Assembly: GCF_001050515.1 (NCBI RefSeq)
Contig: NZ_CAHS01000013.1
Span: forward strand, 62,001 to 126,000
DNA length: 64,000 nucleotides
Source: Erwinia piriflorinigrans CFBP 5888
GTDB taxonomy: Bacteria > Pseudomonadota > Gammaproteobacteria > Enterobacterales > Enterobacteriaceae
Reading direction: 5' to 3'
Each line of letters opens with the position of its first letter. Within the stretch, counting starts at the first letter, position 1. Below are positions 27,852 to 37,908 of this stretch, in pieces. The position numbers and the translations under genes are program-made. The notes below the pieces were generated by a model. It saw only the letters and a program-made list of their open reading frames with translations, did no database searches and had not been told where the DNA came from.

Positions 27852-29168
27852 GTGTTGGAACGCCTCTCCTGGAAGAGATTATTGTTTGAGCTGTTGCTTG
27901 CCGGCCTGCCTGCACTGATTGTCGGACTCATGGTGGGTGGGTTGCCCTGGCTGCTGCTGGTATCCGTGCTTTGCGTGCTGGGCTTTCATTTCAACAACCT
28001 GCTGCGGCTTTCGCACTGGCTGTGGGTCGATCGCAGTATGACGCCACCCAGCGGGCACGGCAGTTGGGAACCTCTTTTTTACGGCCTGTACCAGATGCAG
28101 GCGCGCAACCGACGCCGACGCCGTGAGCTGGGCCATCTGATCAAGCGCTTTCGCAGTGGCGCAGAATCGCTGCCGGATGCGGTGGTGTTGACCACCGAAG
28201 AGGGCACGATTTTCTGGTGTAACGGGCTTGCCCAGCAGATTTTGGGGCTGCGCTGGCCGGAAGATAATGGCCAGAATATCCTCAACCTGCTGCGCTACCC
28301 GGAATTTACCCGCTATCTGCGCCAGCGTGATTTCGCACATCCGCTGACGCTGGTACTGAACAGCCAGCGCCATCTGGAGTTGCGCATCATGCCCTACAGC
28401 GAAGGGCAGTGGCTAATGGTGGCACGCGATGTGACGCAAATGCACCAGCTTGAAGGAGCGCGTCGCAACTTTTTTGCCAACGTCAGTCATGAGCTGCGCA
28501 CGCCGCTAACGGTGTTGCAAGGTTATCTGGAGATGATGAGTGATTCGGCGCTGGATGGCGGCCTGCGTGATAAAGCGCTGCAAACCATGCAGGAACAGGC
28601 AAAACGTATGGATAGCCTGGTGGGACAGCTACTGACGCTGTCACGCATTGAGGCGGCCCCTGCTCCTGACCTACAGGAAATTGTCGATGTCCCCATGATG
28701 TTACGATTGTTGCAGCGTGAAGCGGAAACGCTGAGCCAGGGACGTCATCAAATCCGCTTTTCCAGCGATCCGCAATTGCGTGTGTTTGGCAATGACGAAC
28801 AGTTGCGCAGCGCTATTTCTAACCTGGTGTACAATGCGGTGAATCATACGCCGGACGGCACCCGGATCACGGTTAGCTGGCAACGCAGTGTACAGGGGGC
28901 GGAGTTCAGGGTCGAAGATAATGGTCCGGGCATTGCGGCAGAGCATCTACCACGACTGACGGAGCGCTTTTACCGCGTTGATAAGGCTCGCTCAAGGCAG
29001 ACCGGGGGAAGCGGTCTGGGGCTGGCGATTGTAAAACACGCCCTGAGCCACCATAACGCGCGGCTGAATATCAGTAGCGCTCCGGGTAAGGGCGAAACCT
29101 GTTTCAGCTTTCAGCTGGCACCCAGGCTGATTGTCGATGCAGAGGCGGGCGAGATCGCGCGGCGTTAA
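27852..29168 (+). CDS. phoR: Phosphate regulon sensor kinase PhoR
   Basis: 438 residues from GTG 27852 (E. coli PhoR also uses GTG and has 431). The order is N-terminal membrane hairpin (about 10-60), charged linker, PAS domain (about 95-190), dimerisation helix with phospho-acceptor His213 in Val-Ser-His-Glu-Leu-Arg-Thr-Pro-Leu, then the ATPase domain with N-box '[10 protein letters not shown]' and G-boxes Asp-Asn-Gly-Pro-Gly-Ile and 'Gly-Gly-Ser-Gly-Leu-Gly-Leu'. It phosphorylates PhoB when the PstSCAB-PhoU complex signals low phosphate. Confidence 0.97.
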   Translation: MLERLSWKRLLFELLLAGLPALIVGLMVGGLPWLLLVSVLCVLGFHFNNLLRLSHWLWVDRSMTPPSGHGSWEPLFYGLYQMQARNRRRRRELGHLIKRFRSGAESLPDAVVLTTEEGTIFWCNGLAQQILGLRWPEDNGQNILNLLRYPEFTRYLRQRDFAHPLTLVLNSQRHLELRIMPYSEGQWLMVARDVTQMHQLEGARRNFFANVSHELRTPLTVLQGYLEMMSDSALDGGLRDKALQTMQEQAKRMDSLVGQLLTLSRIEAAPAPDLQEIVDVPMMLRLLQREAETLSQGRHQIRFSSDPQLRVFGNDEQLRSAISNLVYNAVNHTPDGTRITVSWQRSVQGAEFRVEDNGPGIAAEHLPRLTERFYRVDKARSRQTGGSGLGLAIVKHALSHHNARLNISSAPGKGETCFSFQLAPRLIVDAEAGEIARR

Positions 29169-29186
29169 TCATAGAGAACCCACAGC

Positions 29187-30110
29187 ATGAAAAATTTTAT
29201 CGCACTGGCGCTGCTGCTGGTCAGCCTGCTGGCTAATGCCAAAGAGGACATGTTGGCGGGCAATCTTAACAGCGTCGGATCCGATACGCTCGGCAATCTG
29301 ATGGCGCTATGGGGCGATAATTTCAGCCGCCAGTATCCGGGGGTGAATGTGCAGATTCAGGCGGCGGGATCGTCGACAGCGCCGATAGCGCTGGCCGCCG
29401 GGGCAGCGCAGCTGGGGGCGATGAGCAGGCCGATGCAGGCGGCAGAGCGGCAGCTGCTTGAGGATCGTTACGGTTATCCCCCGCTGGCAGTACCGGTGGC
29501 CATTGATGCGCTGGTGGTGGTAGTGAATCAGGATAATCCGTTAGCCGGACTGAGTGCTCAACAGCTGGATGCTATTTTCTCCGTGACCCGCCTTTGCGGT
29601 GCGCTGTTTACGCCAAAAACCTGGGGCGACCTACAGCTGACACAGTCCGGCTGGGCGCATCGCGGCATACAGCGATTTGGTCGTAATTCCGCTTCCGGTA
29701 CATGGGGTTTTTTCAAACAGCAGGTGCTGTGCAACGGCGATTTACGCCAGGATGTCGGTGAATATCCTGGCTCCGCTGCGGTGATCCAGGCGGTTGCCGG
29801 TTCACTGAACGGAATTGGCTATGCCAGCGCTGGCTTTCATCTTAGCGGTGTGAAAGTCCTGCCGGTGGCGCGGGATGAAGATAACTGGGTCGCGCCCACG
29901 GCTGAAAATATCCGCAGCGGCCGTTATCCTTACGCACGTCCGCTCTATATTTATGTCAATAAAGCACCGGGAAAACCGCTGGAGCCGCTTACCGCTGCGT
30001 TTCTTCGGCTGGCGTTATCAGGCGCTGGTCAGGCGTTGGTCGGTCAGGCTGGCTATCTGCCGTTATCCGAAGCGCAAAGAGAGCAGGCGCTGGCGATGAT
30101 TGCGCAATAA
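29187..30110 (+). CDS. PstS-like phosphate-type ABC substrate-binding protein
   Basis: 307 residues, starting 18 bp after phoR. A signal peptide occupies residues 1-18 (cut after Ala-Asn-Ala). Typical PstS-family marks are 'Gly-Ser-Asp-Thr-Leu' (31-35), the ligand-loop 'Ala-Ala-Gly-Ser-Ser-Thr-Ala-Pro-Ile-Ala' (about 59-68), 'Gly-Ala-Met-Ser-Arg-Pro' and 'Arg-Asn-Ser-Ala-Ser-Gly-Thr-Trp-Gly-Phe-Phe'. It likely binds inorganic phosphate in the periplasm. No pstC, pstA or pstB gene is near, so it must serve a permease encoded elsewhere or act as a sensor for PhoR. E. coli has no gene here. Confidence 0.85.
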   Translation: MKNFIALALLLVSLLANAKEDMLAGNLNSVGSDTLGNLMALWGDNFSRQYPGVNVQIQAAGSSTAPIALAAGAAQLGAMSRPMQAAERQLLEDRYGYPPLAVPVAIDALVVVVNQDNPLAGLSAQQLDAIFSVTRLCGALFTPKTWGDLQLTQSGWAHRGIQRFGRNSASGTWGFFKQQVLCNGDLRQDVGEYPGSAAVIQAVAGSLNGIGYASAGFHLSGVKVLPVARDEDNWVAPTAENIRSGRYPYARPLYIYVNKAPGKPLEPLTAAFLRLALSGAGQALVGQAGYLPLSEAQREQALAMIAQ

Positions 30111-30152
30111 CTTAATGAATTGAAATCAGAGATGCGACGGTCGCGCTGTCAT

Positions 30153-30229
30153 TGAACAGCCTTCTGTCAATGAAGTGCCGTTGGTATTTCATCTAACCTG
30201 CCAATTTCCAACATCATGAATTTTCTTCA
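30153..30229 (+). promoter_or_regulatory. MetR-like sites upstream of the MetE-like gene
   Basis: TGAA-TTTTC-TTCA at 30217-30229 is an exact MetR consensus (TGAA-N5-TTCA). A second copy with one mismatch, TGAA-CAGCC-TTCT, is at 30153-30165. MetR activates metE in E. coli in response to homocysteine. Confidence 0.6.
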
Positions 30230-30294
30230 CGAGCCTTGAAGTTTCCTCGTTTGCGGCGTTGTCATTCTCATGACACAGTCATCGGCATGGTTTT

Positions 30295-30310
30295 AGACGT
30301 CCAGAAGTCC
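30295..30310 (+). promoter_or_regulatory. Tandem met boxes (MetJ-like operator)
   Basis: AGACGTCC (30295-30302) directly followed by AGAAGTCC (30303-30310) matches two abutting 8-bp met boxes (AGACGTCT) at 7/8 and 6/8. MetJ with S-adenosylmethionine binds at least two such boxes side by side. The site is 70-85 bp before the start codon. Confidence 0.65.
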
Positions 30311-30379
30311 AAAAATAACTAACGGTGACAATTGCGCGACGCAATGATGCGCCCGTGTGCAGGCCAGGAGTGAGCTATC

Positions 30380-31480
30380 ATGACAACATCCGTACCTTAT
30401 CGTGCCGAAGTAGTGGGCAGTTTTCTACGCCCGGCGGCGATTAAACAGGCGCGCCAGCAGTTTGCAGCCGGTGAAATTGACGCAGACGAACTACGTAGCA
30501 TTGAAGATGAAGAGATCCGTAAAGTGGTTGCCAGCCAGCGTGCAAGCGGTTTGCAGGTGGTCACCGACGGCGAATTCCGTCGAGCCTGGTGGCACTTCGA
30601 CTTCTTTGACGGCCTGGATGGGGTAGAGCGCTACGAAGCTGAGCAGGGCATTCAGTTTAACGGCGTGCAGACAAAAGCACGCGGCGTGAAAGTGACCGGC
30701 AAACTGGGATTCAGCCATCACCCGATGTTGGAAGATTTCCGCTTTTTGCAAAGTATCAGCGGGGATGCCGTGGCCAAAATGACCATCCCCAGCCCCAGCG
30801 TGCTGCATTTTCGTGGTGGGCGTAAGGTAATTGATGCGCAGGTTTATCCCGATCTCGACGTCTATTTTGACGACCTGGCACAAACCTGGCGCGATGCAAT
30901 CAAAGCCTTCTACGATGCAGGCTGTCGCTATTTACAGCTGGACGATACCGTTTGGGCCTATCTCTGTTCTGACGATCAGCAACAGCAGATCCGTGAGCGC
31001 GGTGACAACCCGGAGGAACTGGCCCGCACCTACGCCCGCGTGCTGAATAAAGCCATCGAGGGTAAGCCGGACGATTTGAAAATCGGCCTGCACGTTTGCC
31101 GGGGCAATTTTCGCTCAACCTGGATATCCGAAGGGGGCTATGGGCCGGTGGCGGAAATTCTGTTTGGCGGCGTCAACATTGATGCCTTCTTTCTTGAATA
31201 TGATAATGAGCGTTCGGGCGGTTTCGAGCCGCTGCGCTTTATCAAAAAAGGCAAGCAGCAGGTGGTGCTGGGCCTTGTTACTACCAAAAGCGGAGAGCTT
31301 GAAGCGGCGGAGACGATTGAAAAACGTCTGCGCGAGGCTGCGCAGTTCGTCAGCCTTGAGCAGATTTGCCTCAGCCCGCAGTGCGGCTTTGCCTCAACCG
31401 AAGAGGGTAACAGCCTGACAGAAGAGCAGCAGTGGGCCAAACTACGCCTGGTGGTGGAGGTGGTAAACCGCGTTTGGTAA
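30380..31480 (+). CDS. MetE C-domain-like methyltransferase (YxjG/YxjH type)
   Basis: 366 residues, corresponding to the catalytic C-terminal half of cobalamin-independent methionine synthase and best matching YxjG/YxjH-type proteins. A complete MetE zinc site can be read: His238 and Cys240 in Leu-His-Val-Cys-Arg-Gly-Asn, Glu273, and Cys335 in Pro-Gln-Cys-Gly-Phe. 'Leu-Gln-Leu-Asp-Asp-Thr' (185-190) is a substrate loop. It likely methylates homocysteine, with a methyl donor that may be methyl-folate or another methylated compound. MetR- and MetJ-like sites upstream support a methionine role. Confidence 0.88.
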   Translation: MTTSVPYRAEVVGSFLRPAAIKQARQQFAAGEIDADELRSIEDEEIRKVVASQRASGLQVVTDGEFRRAWWHFDFFDGLDGVERYEAEQGIQFNGVQTKARGVKVTGKLGFSHHPMLEDFRFLQSISGDAVAKMTIPSPSVLHFRGGRKVIDAQVYPDLDVYFDDLAQTWRDAIKAFYDAGCRYLQLDDTVWAYLCSDDQQQQIRERGDNPEELARTYARVLNKAIEGKPDDLKIGLHVCRGNFRSTWISEGGYGPVAEILFGGVNIDAFFLEYDNERSGGFEPLRFIKKGKQQVVLGLVTTKSGELEAAETIEKRLREAAQFVSLEQICLSPQCGFASTEEGNSLTEEQQWAKLRLVVEVVNRVW

Positions 31481-31938
31481 AATGACGTCACTTTGTGCAT
31501 TGGGCGCATATCTATGCGCCTTTTGCGCTTCTGCGACCGTCTTATCGCGAAAAGTGATGCCGTTATAGTGCAAAAAAAATACAAATCATGTAACGCTTTT
31601 TTGGTATCAGCTAACGATATGCACTGGTTATGCATTTTTTTACGGTATATTCATCTACTTTTTCAATCCCGTATTGCCTTTCCCCGCTATAAACGTTCTA
31701 CTTAGGCCCGTTTCTCGTCATTCCCCTGAATATAGAAAATAATCATCTTATATTCACTGTCTGTCGCGATGTAATCAGTGTTTTAAGCTGCATCGTTTTG
31801 ATTTTGTGACGTATTAAGAGCATACAGGGTGATTGGCTGTAACATTATTCAGTGAGCAGGGCGCGCACCTGCTGCTGAAGTTTGACGAGCAGCACTGACA
31901 TCACCACTTTTAACACCACCACAGGCAACACGTTTCTT
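31481..31938 (+). other. Long leader/intergenic region before brnQ
   Basis: 458 bp, AT-rich, without a supported gene. The E. coli-like brnQ start is at 31939; a hairpin AGCAGG-N10-CCTGCT-type arm pair lies near 31856-31877. A possible short Leu/Ile-containing ORF at 31619-31705 is noted but not accepted. Confidence 0.35.
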
Positions 31939-33261
31939 ATGACGCATCGTTTAACTCCAAAAGATATTCTGGCACTGGGCTTTATGACTTTTGCCCTGTT
32001 TGTAGGGGCCGGGAACATCATCTTCCCGCCAATGGTAGGCATCCAGGCCGGAGAGCATGTATGGCATGCCGCTTCAGGCTTCTTGATTACTGCGGTCGGC
32101 CTGCCGGTTATCTCAGTGATTGCGCTGGCGCGCGTTGGTGGCGGGATTGATGCCCTCAGTTCGCCCATCGGCAAAGTGGCTGGCGTGGTGCTGGCGACCG
32201 TCTGCTATCTGGCTGTCGGGCCGCTATTTGCAGCGCCGCGCACTGCCACCGTCTCGTTTGAAGTCGGTATTGCCCCACTGACCGGGGATGGCCCATTGCC
32301 GCTGTTTATCTACAGCCTGGTCTATTTTACCCTGGTGATTGGCGTCTCTCTTTATCCGGGCAAACTGTTGGACACCGTGGGGCATATCCTGGCTCCGCTG
32401 AAAATTTTCGCCCTGACTGTACTGGGACTGGCGGCACTGCTTTGGCCGGCTGGCGGTATTGCTCCTGCCAGTGCTGAATATCAGCGTGCGGCATTCTCCA
32501 ACGGTTTTGTGAACGGCTATCTGACGATGGATACCCTCGGTGCGCTGGTGTTCGGTATTGTGATTGTCAATGCCGCCCGGTCGCGTGGTATCAGCGAAGC
32601 AAAATTGCTGACGCGTTATACCGTGATTGCCGGGTTAATCGCCGGTGTCGGCTTGACGCTGGTCTATCTGGCTCTATTTAAACTCGGCGCTGACAGCGCA
32701 AGCATTATCGATCAGAGTGCTAACGGTGCAGCCATCCTGCATGCTTATGTGCAGCATACCTTCGGTACAATGGGCAGCTTCTTCCTTGCTTCGCTCATTT
32801 TTGTCGCCTGTATTGTGACTGCCGTTGGTCTGACCTGTGCTTGCGCAGAGTTCTTTGAGCATTATTTGCCTTTCAGTTACCGTCAACTGGTGTTTATTAT
32901 TGGAGCGTTTTCGATGGTGGTTTCCAATCTTGGTCTTAGCCATCTTATCCAGATCTCAATTCCAGTATTAACCGCGATCTACCCGCCGTGTATCGTGCTG
33001 GTGCTGTTAAGCTTTACCCTGAGCTGGTGGAAGAAAAGCACAAGGATTGTTGCGCCAGTTATGCTGGTCAGCCTGCTGTTTGGTATAGTTGACGCAATCA
33101 AAACCACCAATTTAAAGGCAATAATTCCAGAATTTACCCAAAATCTGCCGTTGGCCGATCAGGGGCTGGCATGGTTGCCACCTTCATTGGTGATGCTGGC
33201 ACTGGTGGCCGTTTACGATCGCGTTTCAGGCCGCCAGTCAGTTACTGCGCACCAGCAATAG
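31939..33261 (+). CDS. brnQ: Branched-chain amino acid carrier BrnQ
   Basis: 440 residues from ATG 31939 (E. coli BrnQ 439); a longer frame to 31882 adds a Ser/Thr-rich tail with no family match. It is a cation-coupled LIVCS-family importer of leucine, isoleucine and valine with about 12 membrane helices. The N-terminal signature '[15 protein letters not shown]' (residues 11-25) is intact. The proY gene follows on the same strand after 52 bp, the E. coli order. Confidence 0.97.
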   Translation: MTHRLTPKDILALGFMTFALFVGAGNIIFPPMVGIQAGEHVWHAASGFLITAVGLPVISVIALARVGGGIDALSSPIGKVAGVVLATVCYLAVGPLFAAPRTATVSFEVGIAPLTGDGPLPLFIYSLVYFTLVIGVSLYPGKLLDTVGHILAPLKIFALTVLGLAALLWPAGGIAPASAEYQRAAFSNGFVNGYLTMDTLGALVFGIVIVNAARSRGISEAKLLTRYTVIAGLIAGVGLTLVYLALFKLGADSASIIDQSANGAAILHAYVQHTFGTMGSFFLASLIFVACIVTAVGLTCACAEFFEHYLPFSYRQLVFIIGAFSMVVSNLGLSHLIQISIPVLTAIYPPCIVLVLLSFTLSWWKKSTRIVAPVMLVSLLFGIVDAIKTTNLKAIIPEFTQNLPLADQGLAWLPPSLVMLALVAVYDRVSGRQSVTAHQQ

Positions 33262-33273
33262 CGTTGTAAAACC

Positions 33274-33299
33274 ACCCCTTACCCCCTGCGGTAAGGGGT
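33274..33299 (+). other. Hairpin between brnQ and proY
   Basis: ACCCCTTACC (33274-33283) and GGTAAGGGGT (33290-33299) form a perfect 10-bp stem with a 6-nt loop. There is no U-run after it, so it is more likely an mRNA-stabilising or partial attenuation structure than a terminator. Confidence 0.5.
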
Positions 33300-33313
33300 C
33301 GACAGGTGGAAAA

Positions 33314-34666
33314 ATGACAAAAATGACTCTAAAAAAGGGATTGAGTACGCGCCATATTCGCTTTATGGCGTTGGGTTCAGCAATTGGTACCGGTCTGTTT
33401 TACGGTTCGGCCGATGCCATCAGAATGGCCGGTCCTGGCGTACTGCTCGCCTATCTTATCGGCGGCGTGGCGGCATATATCATTATGCGTGCGCTCGGCG
33501 AAATGTCCGTTAACAACCCCCAGGCAAGTTCCTTTTCGCGCTATGCCCAGGACTATCTCGGTCCGCTGGCTGGCTATATCACCGGCTGGACCTACTGTTT
33601 TGAGATCCTGATTGTTGCCATTGCCGATGTGACGGCTTTCGGCATTTATATGAGCGTCTGGTTCCCGGATGTGCCGCACTGGATCTGGGTACTCAGTGTG
33701 GTGCTGGTGATTGGTGCAATCAACCTCGCTACGGTGAAAGTGTTCGGCGAGGTCGAGTTCTGGCTGTCGCTGTTCAAAGTTGCCACCATCATTGTGATGA
33801 TTGTCGCGGGTATCGGTATTATCTTCTGGGGCATCGGCAACGGCGGCCAGGCAACCGGCATCAGCAATCTGTGGACCCACGGCGGCTTTATCCCCAATGG
33901 CTGGATTGGCGTGGTGCTTTCATTGCAAATGGTGATGTTCGCCTTTGGTGGGATAGAGATTATTGGTATCACCGCCGGTGAAGCGAAAGATCCGGCAGTA
34001 TCGATTCCGCGCGCCATTAATACCGTGCCACTGCGCATTCTGGTGTTCTACGTGGGTACGCTATTTGTCATTATGTCGATCTACCCGTGGAATCAGGTTG
34101 GCACAGACGGAAGTCCGTTTGTACTGACTTTCCAGCATATGGGGATTGCAGCAGCGGCAGCGGTGCTTAACTTTGTGGTGATCACTGCCTCACTGTCGGC
34201 GATTAACAGCGATGTTTTTGGCGTCGGCCGTATGCTGTACGGCATGGCAGAGCAGGGCCATGCGCCAAAAGTGTTTACCACCGTATCGGAAAAAGGCATT
34301 CCCTGGGTGACGGTGCTGGCAATGATGCTGGCAATGCTGGTTGCCGTTTATCTTAACTATCTGATGCCGGAAAAAGTGTTCTTGGTCATTGCTTCGCTCG
34401 CGACGTTCGCCACCGTCTGGGTGTGGATAATGATCCTGTTCTCTCAAATTGCGTTTCGCCGTACTTTGACGACAGAGCAGCAAAAAGAGCTGAAGTTTGC
34501 CCTGCCGGGAGGTTCTCTTACCGCTGCTATCGGCATTGTCTTCCTCGCCTTTATTATCGGCCTTATCGGTTACTTCCCGGATACTCGCGTGTCGCTTTAT
34601 GCCGGTTGCGCCTGGATAGTGCTGCTGCTGGTGAGCTGGCAGTGGGTTAAGCGCAGAGAGTGTTAA
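33314..34666 (+). CDS. proY: Proline-specific amino acid permease ProY
   Basis: 450 residues (E. coli ProY 457), about 12 membrane helices of the APC amino-acid permease family. It opens with [18 protein letters not shown], the conserved first-helix motif, and carries 'Gly-Glu-Ala-Lys-Asp-Pro' (about 221-226). E. coli ProY is a cryptic proline carrier. It follows brnQ and ends in a strong terminator. Confidence 0.93.
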   Translation: MTKMTLKKGLSTRHIRFMALGSAIGTGLFYGSADAIRMAGPGVLLAYLIGGVAAYIIMRALGEMSVNNPQASSFSRYAQDYLGPLAGYITGWTYCFEILIVAIADVTAFGIYMSVWFPDVPHWIWVLSVVLVIGAINLATVKVFGEVEFWLSLFKVATIIVMIVAGIGIIFWGIGNGGQATGISNLWTHGGFIPNGWIGVVLSLQMVMFAFGGIEIIGITAGEAKDPAVSIPRAINTVPLRILVFYVGTLFVIMSIYPWNQVGTDGSPFVLTFQHMGIAAAAAVLNFVVITASLSAINSDVFGVGRMLYGMAEQGHAPKVFTTVSEKGIPWVTVLAMMLAMLVAVYLNYLMPEKVFLVIASLATFATVWVWIMILFSQIAFRRTLTTEQQKELKFALPGGSLTAAIGIVFLAFIIGLIGYFPDTRVSLYAGCAWIVLLLVSWQWVKRREC

Positions 34667-34680
34667 TTTGTAGCAATCTG

Positions 34681-34710
34681 AAAAGGGCGAACCAGTGGTT
34701 CGCCCTTTTT
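34681..34710 (+). terminator. Rho-independent terminator after proY
   Basis: GGGCGAACC / GGTTCGCCC perfect stem with a 3-nt loop, preceded by AAAA and followed by TTTTT on the plus strand. Confidence 0.92.
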
Positions 34711-34859
34711 ATATCAGTAGCCGAGTGAGGCAGGCCATGCCCTGCCGATATTCTGCCTGACGCGTTTCAACATTCTGTTGTAAGGGCAGAGTGTACTAAC
34801 AGCCATTGTGGTTGACAGCAAGAGTGACTAAAGATGCGGGGAGCGTGAGTGGGGATAAA

Positions 34860-34886
34860 AAAAAGCTCGCCGTAGCGAGCTTTTTA
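34860..34886 (-). terminator. Terminator after the peroxiredoxin gene
   Basis: AAAGCTCGC / GCGAGCTTT stem with loop CGTA, with A-run on one side and T-run on the other, so it can work in both directions. It lies about 20 bp past the peroxiredoxin stop. Confidence 0.85.
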
Positions 34887-34904
34887 TCTGACGAACCAGA
34901 GGTG

Positions 34905-35507
34905 TTACAGTCTGGAAGCGTTCTCGGACAGGTACTTAGCAACACCCTCTGGAGATGCGCCCATACCTTTTTTGCCTTTTTCCCACTGAGCTGGGCACAC
35001 TTCGCCATGCTCTTCGTGGAACTGTAGCGCGTCAACCATACGCAGCATTTCATCAACGTTGCGGCCCAGTGGCAGATCGTTAACCACCTGGTGGCGAACA
35101 ACGCCCGCCTGGTCGATCAGGAAAGATCCACGCAGAGCAACACCCGCTTCCGGATGTTCGATGCCCCAGGCTTTCTGTATTTCACGTTTGATGTCCGCAA
35201 CCATTGCGTACTGAACTTCGCCGATGCCGCCTTTGTCGACCGGCGTTTTGCGCCATGCGTTATGTACGAACTCAGAATCGAAGGAGACACCAATAACTTC
35301 CACACCGCGTTTCTGGAACTCTGCGTAGCGCTTATCAAAAGCGATCAGCTCAGAAGGGCAGACGAAGGTGAAGTCCATTGGCCAAAAGAACACAACGGTG
35401 GCTTTACCAGCGGTGTGTTTTTTAAAGTTGAAGTTTTCTACAATTTCACCGTTGCCCAGCACAGCTGCGGCAGTAAAATCAGGGGCTGGACGAGTAACCA
35501 GGACCAT
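34905..35507 (-). CDS. Typical 2-Cys peroxiredoxin (AhpC/TsaA family)
   Basis: 200 residues. The peroxidatic Cys50 is in the Phe-Thr-Phe-Val-Cys-Pro motif with Pro43 and Thr47 before it; the resolving Cys171 is in Val-Cys-Pro-Ala-Gln-Trp; Arg126 completes the active site. It reduces hydrogen peroxide and organic peroxides through an intersubunit disulfide. The C-terminal Tyr-Leu tail ('Lys-Tyr-Leu-Ser') resembles peroxide-sensitive 2-Cys enzymes. No ahpF is adjacent, so the reductant is probably thioredoxin or a distant AhpF. An OxyR-like site lies upstream. Confidence 0.95.
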   Translation of the reverse strand: MVLVTRPAPDFTAAAVLGNGEIVENFNFKKHTAGKATVVFFWPMDFTFVCPSELIAFDKRYAEFQKRGVEVIGVSFDSEFVHNAWRKTPVDKGGIGEVQYAMVADIKREIQKAWGIEHPEAGVALRGSFLIDQAGVVRHQVVNDLPLGRNVDEMLRMVDALQFHEEHGEVCPAQWEKGKKGMGASPEGVAKYLSENASRL

Positions 35508-35557
35508 TTTTCACTCCTGTTGAAGTCATTAAATTAGGGGGGAGACAAGACGCCAGC

Positions 35558-35646
35558 ATTATACGAGGGGCGGCCAGCCCTGAACCAGCGAAACACGCCG
35601 ATTATTGAGATAGGGTATACCTATCATATCTAAGGTTAAGCATATA
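35558..35646 (-). promoter_or_regulatory. Peroxiredoxin promoter with OxyR-like site
   Basis: Read on the palindromic plus strand: ATAG (35610-35613), 7 nt, CTAT (35621-35624), 7 nt, AAGG, 7 nt, TATA (35643-35646). The first two half-sites are exact, and the spacing is that of the OxyR motif ATAG-N7-CTAT-N7-ATAG-N7-CTAT. A perfect -10 TATAAT on the minus strand at 35563-35558 lies downstream; a good -35 is not visible, consistent with an activator-dependent promoter. Confidence 0.6.
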
Positions 35647-35697
35647 GCCACCCCATAAGATAGCCTGTTTCAGCGAAAGGATAAAGCCATCCACCGA

Positions 35698-36279
35698 TCA
35701 CAATTCGCACCGCGCTGCCTGCGCCATCATTTGTGGGTATAGCTGCCAGAACAGATCCTCAAGCTTTTGATAGTTATCGGTGAAATCATGATAACTGTTT
35801 GCCAGCGCGGCCAGTTTTGGTCGGCGGCTTGCCATGCCGTCCAGCACATGTGATAAAAACGCCGCGTCTGCATAACGTTCTATCCATTGCTCGCGCCATA
35901 ACCAGGCATTAAGTGTCTGAAATCGCGTTGGGGTGGTTTTCAGCTCCGGCTCGATCTGGTTTCTGGCATGCGCCAAAAAGGCTGGCAAAGAGATATCCGG
36001 CACCAGTTTATTCCAGTGAAGTGACAAAAAATGGTCCCAGATAACATCTAGCGTAATCGGTGCCACCCGACGGGTTTCGTTGCGGAAAAGCTGACGAGCC
36101 TGGCGAACTTGCGGAAGCGCATCCGTCCGGGCATCAATGCGGCGGTGCAGGCTGATGCCATCAGCAATGTAGCTGGGCCACTGCTGATAAGGGTTGCCAC
36201 GTACATAATCAGCCATCAGATTGCCGAGCAGTGAGCTGTTGGCAATGTGGGCAAGGTGGAGGTGAGCAAGATAGTTCAT
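35698..36279 (-). CDS. acpH: ACP phosphodiesterase AcpH
   Basis: 193 residues, the same length as E. coli AcpH (YajB). It removes the phosphopantetheine arm from acyl carrier protein. The N-terminal [10 protein letters not shown] and '[10 protein letters not shown]' (19-28, including Asp24) match the family. His-Arg-Arg-Ile-Asp and 'Asp-Val-Ile-Trp-Asp-His-Phe-Leu' supply further conserved His/Asp residues of the HD-like fold. Divergent from queA, as in E. coli. Confidence 0.95.
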   Translation of the reverse strand: MNYLAHLHLAHIANSSLLGNLMADYVRGNPYQQWPSYIADGISLHRRIDARTDALPQVRQARQLFRNETRRVAPITLDVIWDHFLSLHWNKLVPDISLPAFLAHARNQIEPELKTTPTRFQTLNAWLWREQWIERYADAAFLSHVLDGMASRRPKLAALANSYHDFTDNYQKLEDLFWQLYPQMMAQAARCEL

Positions 36280-36382
36280 AGCGCTATTCTAGCTCAGATG
36301 CTGGCGATATGACGCAGATTGTTTAGCTATGCTCAATTTTCAGCTAGAATGTGCGCCCTGATTTCTCTGACTGTGAATGACC

Positions 36383-37453
36383 ATGCGCGTTGCCGATTTT
36401 GCTTTTGAGTTACCCGAATCTTTGATTGCCCACTATCCGCAGGCCCAGCGGAGCGGATGCCGACTACTGTCGCTAAATGGTTCCGATGGGACGTTAACGC
36501 ATGGTGTATTCACCGATTTATTGAACAAACTCAATCCTGGCGATCTGCTGGTATTCAATAATACGCGGGTGATCCCGGCGCGTATTTTTGGTCGCAAGGC
36601 CAGCGGCGGAAAGATTGAAGTGCTGGTTGAGCGCATGTTGGATGAAAAGCGCGTGCTGGCACACGTGCGCTCATCGAAAGCCCCCAAGCCCGGTAGCGAT
36701 CTGCTGCTGGGCGATGATGAAAGCGTACAGGCCACCATGCTGGCTCGCCACGATACGCTGTTCGAGATCGAGTTTAACGATGCGCGTCCGGTGCTGGACA
36801 TATTGAACAGTATTGGCCATATGCCGTTACCTCCTTATATCGATCGCCCTGACGAAGATGCCGATCGTGAGCTTTATCAGACGGTGTACAGTCAGAAACC
36901 GGGCGCGGTAGCGGCCCCAACGGCAGGACTCCATTTCGACGAACCCTTGCTGGAAGCGCTGCGCGAAAAAGGCATTGAAACGGCCTTTGTCACCCTGCAT
37001 GTTGGGGCCGGAACGTTCCAGCCGGTGCGTGTGGATACCATTGAAGAGCATATTATGCATGCCGAGTATGCTGAAGTGCCGGAGGATGTGGTTGATGCGG
37101 TGCTAGCCTGTAAGGCGCGTGGTAATCGGGTGATAGCGGTTGGGACGACTTCAGTGCGTTCATTAGAGAGCGCGGCTCAGGCCGCTGAAAATGCGCTGAT
37201 TGCACCGTTTTTTGGCGATACAAAAATCTTTATTTATCCTGGCTATCACTACCAGGTGATTGATGCGTTGGTGACCAACTTCCACCTGCCAGAGTCGACG
37301 CTGATTATGTTGGTATCCGCTTTTGCCGGTTATAAGCACACTATGCATGCTTATCAGCAGGCTGTTGCTGAACAGTACCGTTTCTTCAGTTACGGTGATG
37401 CGATGTTTATCACCCGCAACCCGCAGGCGTTTTCCGAGGTTCCGGGGCAGTGA
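36383..37453 (+). CDS. queA: S-adenosylmethionine:tRNA ribosyltransferase-isomerase
   Basis: 356 residues from ATG 36383, the length and N-terminus of E. coli QueA; another ATG 6 bp upstream is in frame. It adds the ribosyl group of S-adenosylmethionine to preQ1-tRNA to give epoxyqueuosine. Conserved blocks include '[12 protein letters not shown]' (55-66), 'Ala-Ala-Pro-Thr-Ala-Gly-Leu-His-Phe' and 'Val-Gly-Ala-Gly-Thr-Phe-Gln-Pro-Val'. In E. coli tgt follows within the same operon; here a reverse-strand gtrAB pair stands between. Confidence 0.97.
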   Translation: MRVADFAFELPESLIAHYPQAQRSGCRLLSLNGSDGTLTHGVFTDLLNKLNPGDLLVFNNTRVIPARIFGRKASGGKIEVLVERMLDEKRVLAHVRSSKAPKPGSDLLLGDDESVQATMLARHDTLFEIEFNDARPVLDILNSIGHMPLPPYIDRPDEDADRELYQTVYSQKPGAVAAPTAGLHFDEPLLEALREKGIETAFVTLHVGAGTFQPVRVDTIEEHIMHAEYAEVPEDVVDAVLACKARGNRVIAVGTTSVRSLESAAQAAENALIAPFFGDTKIFIYPGYHYQVIDALVTNFHLPESTLIMLVSAFAGYKHTMHAYQQAVAEQYRFFSYGDAMFITRNPQAFSEVPGQ

Positions 37454-37908
37454 TTGCTTTTACCGGATGGCGTATTTGAAAATTAAATTGAATTTAACGT
37501 TATCTAGATATTTGTCGACACTTAATTTCTTTGCCAAAAGGTTTTTTCACAACGAAATGTGAAGCAGGTACAGGCCACCAGGGGGCCTGTACCTATGGGG
37601 ATAATTGAAGATGCCTGTCCGTCAGGAAAAAAAACTCCGTTTTATAATAAAACTACCTTGTGCTTTTCAAATCGATCGTTATAAAGAATAGCAAAACAGG
37701 TCCCATAGAAAAATGATATGGAGAATATAGCTCGTGGGATTGGCTCCCACTGATGTAATATAGCAATTGGATTTATTGCTAAAAAAAATGGAAAAATAAA
37801 TTATTTTCTTGAGTGTATGAGTGAGCACGAGAAATTGTGCTGGCTAATATTATCAGGAAAAATGCGTTGGTTATGCTGAAGATTTTTATTTTTAAGCATA
37901 TAATGTTA
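37454..37908. other. AT-rich convergent gap between queA and gtrB
   Basis: 455 bp without a supported gene. It contains a hairpin at 37566-37594 and AT-rich DNA like the gtr genes. A third gtr gene would be expected in this position (downstream of gtrB on the minus strand), but no open frame of useful length is present. Confidence 0.45.
37566..37594 (+). terminator. Perfect 11-bp hairpin after queA
   Basis: AGGTACAGGCC (37566-37576) pairs with GGCCTGTACCT (37584-37594) across a 7-nt loop. No U-run follows. It lies 113 bp past queA and may end or stabilise its transcript. Confidence 0.45.

Noticed and set aside
31619..31705. Short ORF with several Leu and Ile before brnQ, a possible attenuation leader peptide
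   Set aside because: No good ribosome site and no terminator/antiterminator pair after it; Leu/Ile content is modest (about a quarter).
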